Source of the DNA: Amycolatopsis coloradensis
GTDB taxonomy: Bacteria; Actinomycetota; Actinomycetes; Mycobacteriales; Pseudonocardiaceae
Length of the DNA stretch: 64,000 nt
Reading direction: 5' to 3'
Assembly (NCBI RefSeq): GCF_037997115.1
Contig: NZ_CP150484.1
Location: 5,166,126-5,230,125 of the forward strand
Shown: positions 59,611-64,000 of the stretch, in pieces
Numbering within the stretch: the first letter of the stretch is position 1
Layout: each line of letters opens with the position of its first letter
Position numbers and translations under genes: made by a program
Notes under the pieces: model-generated
What the model was told of the DNA's origin: nothing
What the model saw: only the letters and a program-made list of their open reading frames with translations
Databases searched by the model: none

Positions 59611-60567
59611 TCAGCGCGGGGCGGAGAACTCGACTCGGTAGCGCGTCGGCGTCGTGCCCAGCGTGGTGGCGAAGTGTTCGCGAAGACGGGCAGGGGTGCC
59701 GAAGCCGGACTGCGCGGCGACCGCGTCGATGCCGAGCGAGGTCGTCTCGAGGAGTTGGCGCGCCCGGGCGAGGCGTTGTGCGACGAGCCAGCTGTGGACG
59801 GTGGTCCCGGTGCGGGCGCGGAACGAGCGAGTGAAGGTGCTGCGGCTCATATGCGCCCGGGCGGCGAGGTCGTCGATGCTGTGCTGCGCGTCCGGATGAG
59901 ACCGCGCCCAGCTCATCACGGTGGTGAGCGGATCCTCGTCCGCGGCGGGGACGGGCAGTTCGATGAACTGGGCCTGGCCACCGGGACGGTGCGGCGCGGC
60001 GACGATCCGGCGGGCGACCCGGTTGGCGACGACCTGCCCGGCCGTGCGGGCGAGCAGGTGAAGGCACGTGTCGATCCCAGCGGTCGCGCCCGCGCCGGTC
60101 ACGACGTCACCTTCGTCGACGTATAACTCCTCTGGACGCAGTTCCACCGAGGGGAAGCGCCTCCGGAAGGTTTCGACCCATTTCCAGTGGGTGGTCGCGG
60201 CGCGCCCGTCGAGGATGCCCGCGTCCGCGAGAGCGAAGACTCCCAGGCAGAGCCCGACGACGAGCGCTCCGCGTTCGTGCGCGGCTCGCAACGCGGCGGC
60301 CACGGGCGAGGGCGCCGAGGTTTCCGGGTCGGACCACCATGGCACCACGACGATGTCGGCCTCCGCGAGGGTGCCGAGACCGGCGGGAACGTCGATCGAA
60401 TAACCGGCGCTCGTGGTGAGCCTGCCCGGTTCGACGGCGACGACCGTGATCGGCCACGGCTCCATGTCGCCCGCCGGGGATTCGGGTCCCCATACCAGCG
60501 ACGGCACGGCGAGATGGAACGGGCTGATCCCCTCGAACGCCAGGACGGCCACACTCGGAGCGCTCAT
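59611..60567 (-). CDS. GlxA-type AraC-family transcriptional regulator
   Basis: 318 residues: N-terminal DJ-1/PfpI-like amidotransferase domain (about 1-190) with the nucleophile-elbow Cys in VVGLCLGVFALADAG, then a C-terminal AraC double helix-turn-helix (about 215-318: HMSRSTFTRSFRARTGTTVH, VAAQSGFGTPARLREHFATT). Members sense small nitrogenous compounds and activate neighbouring catabolic genes. It is divergent from an isochorismatase-like hydrolase with a long inverted repeat between, so that gene is its likely target. Confidence 0.9.
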   Translation of the reverse strand: MSAPSVAVLAFEGISPFHLAVPSLVWGPESPAGDMEPWPITVVAVEPGRLTTSAGYSIDVPAGLGTLAEADIVVVPWWSDPETSAPSPVAAALRAAHERGALVVGLCLGVFALADAGILDGRAATTHWKWVETFRRRFPSVELRPEELYVDEGDVVTGAGATAGIDTCLHLLARTAGQVVANRVARRIVAAPHRPGGQAQFIELPVPAADEDPLTTVMSWARSHPDAQHSIDDLAARAHMSRSTFTRSFRARTGTTVHSWLVAQRLARARQLLETTSLGIDAVAAQSGFGTPARLREHFATTLGTTPTRYRVEFSAPR

Positions 60568-60605
60568 CGTTCCCTTCCCGCGGATGTCGGCCGATCTCGA
60601 CCACA

Positions 60606-60645
60606 GCTGACCCGAATCCGTATCTCACTATCGGATCGGGTCAGC
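60606..60645. promoter_or_regulatory. Operator between AraC-type regulator and hydrolase
   Basis: GCTGACCCGA (60606-60615) and TCGGGTCAGC (60636-60645) are perfect inverted arms. Inside them ATCCG (60616-60620) pairs with CGGAT (60632-60636). Its position in the 120-base divergent gap suggests control of both genes. Confidence 0.65.
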
Positions 60646-60687
60646 AATCATGGTAGCCGCACCGACCGGAAAGCGAAGGAACACACG

Positions 60688-61278
60688 ATGACCAGCACCA
60701 CCCTCCGCGAAATCAGCACCTTGCCGACGACCCCCGCGACGCTCTCGGACGCGACCGTGATCCTCGTCGACTACCAGAACACCTACACACGCGGCGTGAT
60801 GGAGCTCGACGGCTGGGGAGCGGCACTCGACGAGGCGGCCTCCTTGCTGGAGCGCGCTCGTGCCGAGGGCGCGACGGTCATCCACGTCATGCACGACGGC
60901 GGCGAAGGCAGCCCGTACGACCTCCGGCAGGACATCGGCCGGATCCACGAACGTGTCGCCCCCGTTCCGGGCGAGGAGGTCGTGGTGAAGACCGCGCCGA
61001 ATTCGTTCGTCGGAACCCGGCTGGGGGAGCTGGTCGATGCCGCAGGGCACCAGGACGTCGTCGTGGCCGGGTTCATGACCCATATGTGCGTCACGTTCAC
61101 CGCGGAGGGCGCGTTCCTGCGCGGGAACACCCCGACCGTGGTCGCCGCGGCCTGTGCCACGCGCGCGCTTCCTTCCGTCGCCGGTCCGGTGACCGCCTCG
61201 GAACAGCACCGCGCGGCGCTCGCGACGATCGGTGATCTCTACGCCGTCGTCGTCGGTTCCTCGGCGGAACTCGGCTAG
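60688..61278 (+). CDS. Isochorismatase-like cysteine hydrolase
   Basis: 196 residues. Catalytic triad of the family: Asp in ILVDYQNTY, Lys in VVKTAPNSFVGT, Cys in GFMTHMCVTFTAEGAF, with the usual cis-peptide region just before the Cys. It hydrolyses amides or vinyl ethers such as nicotinamide, carbamoyl compounds or isochorismate; which one is not told by the sequence. RBS GAAGGAA lies before ATG 60688. It faces the GlxA-type regulator. Confidence 0.88.
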   Translation: MTSTTLREISTLPTTPATLSDATVILVDYQNTYTRGVMELDGWGAALDEAASLLERARAEGATVIHVMHDGGEGSPYDLRQDIGRIHERVAPVPGEEVVVKTAPNSFVGTRLGELVDAAGHQDVVVAGFMTHMCVTFTAEGAFLRGNTPTVVAAACATRALPSVAGPVTASEQHRAALATIGDLYAVVVGSSAELG

Positions 61279-61347
61279 GACCGGGCGTGGCCGTGCCTTC
61301 ACGGACCCGGCAAGCGCCACGTCCACCAGCAGTCACAGCAGCTCCGC

Positions 61348-61398
61348 GTGAAGGCCCCCTTTCTTGCGCCTAGGTACAGGAAGGGCTCCTTCATGTAC
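61348..61398. repeat. Degenerate hairpin repeat, family B, copy 3
   Basis: GTGAAGGCCCCCTTTC... with ...GAAGGGCTCCTTCATGTAC, an imperfect stem of the same family as 1627-1677 and 34695-34731. It lies after the hydrolase gene and before the PoxB-like gene, both on the plus strand. Confidence 0.7.
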
Positions 61399-61536
61399 TT
61401 CGGGCGAGCAAGGGGCAATGGCACCGACGCGGTCATGCCTCCGCCGGTCCTTGGCGAGTCCACTCCCACCGCTGCGAGGTGGGGCCCGCACGTGGATCAT
61501 GAGGGTATTCGCCGCCGAAGCATCGAAGGGGTCGTG

Positions 61537-63276
61537 ATGGCCAAGCCCAACGTCGCCGAGCAGTTCGTCCAAGTCCTGGTGCAGGCCGGGGTGGAACGGA
61601 TCTACGGCGTGGTCGGAGACAGCCTCAACCCCGTCGTCGACGCGATTCGCCGCACCCCGGGCATCGAGTGGGTCCATGTCCGCAACGAGGAGGCGGGTGC
61701 CTTCGCCGCGGCCGCCGAGGCCCAGCTGACCGGACGGCTCGCGGTGTGCGCGGGGAGCTGCGGCCCCGGCAACACCCATCTGGTGCAAGGGCTTTACGAC
61801 GCCCACCGCACCGGCGCCCCGGTGCTCGCGCTCGCCTCGCATATCCCGTCCGGCCAGATCGGGACCGGGTTCTTCCAGGAGACCCATCCCGAACGGCTGT
61901 TCGTCGACTGCAGTGGCTATTGCGAACAGATCAGCAGGCCCGCTCAGATGCCCAGGGTGCTGCGGATCGCCATGCAGCACGCGTTGTCCCGCGGCGAGGT
62001 TTCGGTGCTGGTGCTGCCCGGCGACGTCGCGCACCTCGACGCCGTCGCGCCAACGGGGACCGGGACGCCGGTCACCGAGCACGGGACGGTCATGCCACCC
62101 GAACCCCAGGTGACACGGCTCGCCGAGTTGATCAACGACGCCGAGACCGTCACCTTGTTCGCCGGCGCCGGGGTGCGCGGCGCGCACGCGGAGGTGATGG
62201 AGCTGGCCGGGACCGTGCAGGCGCCGGTCGGCCACAGCCTGCGCGGCAAGGAATGGATCCAGTACGACAATCCCTACGACGTCGGGATGAGCGGGCTGCT
62301 CGGCTACGGCGCCTGCTACCGGGCGATGCACGACGCGGATCTGCTGGTCTTGCTGGGCACCGATTTCCCTTACGACTCCTTCCTTCCCCAGGCGCGGACC
62401 GTGCAGGTCGACCACGACGCGACCCGCCTCGGCAGGCGCACCCCGCTGGAACTGGCGGTCCATGGCGACGTGCGGGAGACCCTGCGCGCCGTGCTGCCGC
62501 TCCTGCGGCGCAAGACCGACCGGACGTTCCTGGACCGCATGCTGCGTGATCACTGCAAAACGCTCGAACAGGTCGTCGACGCCTACACCCGCAACGTCGA
62601 GCGGCACGTGCCGATCCACCCGGAGTTCGCCGCGGATCTCCTCGACGAACTGGCCGCGGACGACGCGATCTTCACCGTCGACACCGGCATGTGCAATGTC
62701 TGGGCGGCCAGGTATCTCACCCCCAACGGGCGCCGCCGGGTCATCGGGTCGTTCCTGCACGGCACGATGGCCAACGCCCTGCCGCACGCCATCGGCGCGC
62801 AGTTCGCCTATCCGGGACGCCAGGTCGTGTCGATGTCCGGCGACGGTGGGCTGGGCATGCTGCTCGGCGAACTGCTCACCGTGGCCTTGCACGACCTCCC
62901 GGTCAAGATCGTGACGTTCAACAACTCCTCGCTGGGCATGGTGAAGCTGGAGATGCTGGTGGACGGCCTGCCCGACTATCAGACCGACCACCGTCCGGTC
63001 GACTTCGCCGCCATCGCCAGTGGTGCGGGCCTGCGCGCCGAGCGGGTGACCGACCCGACCCGGTTGCGCGCCGCGCTCAAGGAAGCGCTGAGCCACGACG
63101 GCCCGGCACTGGTGGACGTCGTGACCGACGCGAACGCCCTGTCCGTCCCGCCGCATATCACCGCCGGTCAGCTCGGCGGATTCGCCTTGGCCGCGAGCAA
63201 GGTCGTTCTCGAAGGCGGGGTCGGCCGGATGATCGACCTCGCCCGGGCCAACCTGCGCAACATCCCCCGGCCGTGA
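61537..63276 (+). CDS. Thiamine-diphosphate-dependent enzyme, pyruvate oxidase/dehydrogenase (PoxB) type
   Basis: 579 residues. Pyr domain YGVVGDSLNPVVDAIRR with the catalytic Glu in RNEEAGAFAAAAEAQL, then the FAD/central domain, and PP domain with GDGGLGMLLGELLT...FNNSSLG (ThDP/Mg site). The pattern VVGDSLNP is typical of pyruvate dehydrogenase (quinone) and pyruvate oxidases. It probably converts pyruvate to acetate and CO2, passing electrons to quinone at the membrane. ATG 61537 is chosen for GAAGGGG upstream; the frame is open further. It is convergent with a TetR gene. Confidence 0.88.
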   Translation: MAKPNVAEQFVQVLVQAGVERIYGVVGDSLNPVVDAIRRTPGIEWVHVRNEEAGAFAAAAEAQLTGRLAVCAGSCGPGNTHLVQGLYDAHRTGAPVLALASHIPSGQIGTGFFQETHPERLFVDCSGYCEQISRPAQMPRVLRIAMQHALSRGEVSVLVLPGDVAHLDAVAPTGTGTPVTEHGTVMPPEPQVTRLAELINDAETVTLFAGAGVRGAHAEVMELAGTVQAPVGHSLRGKEWIQYDNPYDVGMSGLLGYGACYRAMHDADLLVLLGTDFPYDSFLPQARTVQVDHDATRLGRRTPLELAVHGDVRETLRAVLPLLRRKTDRTFLDRMLRDHCKTLEQVVDAYTRNVERHVPIHPEFAADLLDELAADDAIFTVDTGMCNVWAARYLTPNGRRRVIGSFLHGTMANALPHAIGAQFAYPGRQVVSMSGDGGLGMLLGELLTVALHDLPVKIVTFNNSSLGMVKLEMLVDGLPDYQTDHRPVDFAAIASGAGLRAERVTDPTRLRAALKEALSHDGPALVDVVTDANALSVPPHITAGQLGGFALAASKVVLEGGVGRMIDLARANLRNIPRP

Positions 63277-63326
63277 CGTCCGCGGTGTTCGTGCCACCTC
63301 GGTCCGACTGAGTCCACTGTGGACCA

Positions 63327-63902
63327 TCAGGCCCGGTCGGTGCCCATCCCGCGCCATAGCAGGTCGAGCAGGCTCGCGACGTCGCGGCGCCATTCGCCTT
63401 TCGGGTCGAGGTACAGCAGTCCGCCCAGTCCACGCAGGACGGTCTCGGGCGCGAGGTCCGCGCGGACGGTGCCGGCGTCGACATTGGCCTGCAGCAAGGT
63501 GGAAACCGCGCCGACCATGTCCTGGTAGGCGCCTGCGGGCAGTTCCCCGCGTGAGGCGGTCGCGGCGCGCAGGGCGTCGGCAAGGCCGCGTTTGGTCATC
63601 ATGTAGTGCGCCAGATGGTCGGTGGTCCACACGCGGAACGCCTGCTCCGGTGCGTACTTCTCGAGCAGGTTCGGCACGATCTCGACGAGCTGGCGCACCT
63701 CACGCCGGTACACCGCCAGGATGAGGGCCTCCGGCGTGGGGAAGTGCCGGTACACCGTGCCGACGCCGACCTCGGCCTCCTTCGCGATGGCGTTGAACGA
63801 GACTTCGCCGGAACAGGCCAGCGATTTCGCCGCGGTGGCGAGGATGCGCTCGTGATTGCGGCGGGTGTCCGCACGCCGGGGATTGACCGATCCCGTCGTC
63901 AT
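63327..63902 (-). CDS. TetR-family transcriptional regulator
   Basis: 191 residues. DNA-binding part: HERILATAAKSLACSGEVSF, then AEVGVGTVYRHFPTPEALIL. The C-terminal half matches the TetR_C group (LADALRAATASRGELPAGAY). It is convergent with the PoxB-like gene, so its target is more likely to the right of the window. The last 98 bases of the window upstream of it show no gene. Confidence 0.87.
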   Translation of the reverse strand: MTTGSVNPRRADTRRNHERILATAAKSLACSGEVSFNAIAKEAEVGVGTVYRHFPTPEALILAVYRREVRQLVEIVPNLLEKYAPEQAFRVWTTDHLAHYMMTKRGLADALRAATASRGELPAGAYQDMVGAVSTLLQANVDAGTVRADLAPETVLRGLGGLLYLDPKGEWRRDVASLLDLLWRGMGTDRA

Positions 63903-64000
63903 GGTCCCTCCTGTCCGCCGACCTCGTTCTCCGGTGAATGTAGCCGAGGAGCCCGTAGGACCTGGAGCGGCTCCAGGGCGAGCATCGACCTTGCCGAGCG

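Noticed and set aside
61333-63630. 765-codon minus-strand frame over the PoxB-like gene
   Set aside because: Antisense shadow of ThDP enzyme motifs; the Gly/Arg/His-rich translation matches nothing.

Overview
The window reads as chromosome of a high-GC actinomycete, most likely Amycolatopsis or a close Pseudonocardiales relative. The signs are GC-rich third codon positions, many GTG starts, frequent 4-base stop/start overlaps, secreted hydrolases, a 2-methylisoborneol operon, and small hairpin repeats (GTGAAGGCCTCC, GTGAAGGCCCCC and CGTGAGTGGTAAGG types) between genes. The genus is inferred, not proven. No rRNA, tRNA, CRISPR array, insertion sequence or prophage was seen.

Layout. 0-8 kb: MFS exporter, secreted GH92 alpha-mannosidase and, divergent from it, a secreted tannase/feruloyl esterase. 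8-17 kb: a MacB/Lol-type ABC exporter and an AfsR/SARP regulator divergent from two tandem imine-reductase-like genes. 17-25 kb: regulator/enzyme pairs (LysR-EamA, TetR-RraA, TetR-quinone reductase/metallo-hydrolase), a secreted Cys-rich protein, a methyltransferase, and a CmtR-type Cd/Pb sensor with a short CDF transporter. 25.4-30.4 kb: 2-methylisoborneol operon made of two family-2B encapsulin shell genes, geranyl diphosphate C2-methyltransferase and the terpene cyclase. 30.4-41 kb: a second-type NAD-dependent DNA ligase, a Ca/H antiporter, a streptogrisin-like protease and assorted small genes. 41-46 kb: a zinc uptake locus aztA | aztB-aztD-aztC-aztD2 with a Zur-like box. 46.5-50.3 kb: a NarL-type two-component system divergent from an FtsX/LolD-type ABC exporter. 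50.6-57.2 kb: aspartate kinase, an epsilon-poly-lysine-synthetase-like membrane NRPS, a severely shortened diaminobutyrate aminotransferase, and a methionine-aminopeptidase-like gene. 57-64 kb: small genes, ArsR, a GlxA-type AraC regulator divergent from an isochorismatase-like hydrolase, a PoxB-like ThDP enzyme and TetR.

The most unusual locus is at 50.6-57.2 kb. The aspartate kinase, the single-module NRPS with three membrane-embedded beta-helix domains, and the aminotransferase remnant point to a homo-poly-amino-acid pathway, probably for poly-diaminobutyrate. The aminotransferase reads as an in-frame fusion of its first ~45 and last ~72 residues, with about 300 catalytic residues missing. 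Either the monomer now comes from elsewhere, or the locus is decaying, or the mini-protein has a new role. The second notable locus is the two-shell encapsulin/2-methylisoborneol operon. Several gene ends (mibS, metallopeptidase, lysR) run into dispersed repeats that supply their last codons or stop.
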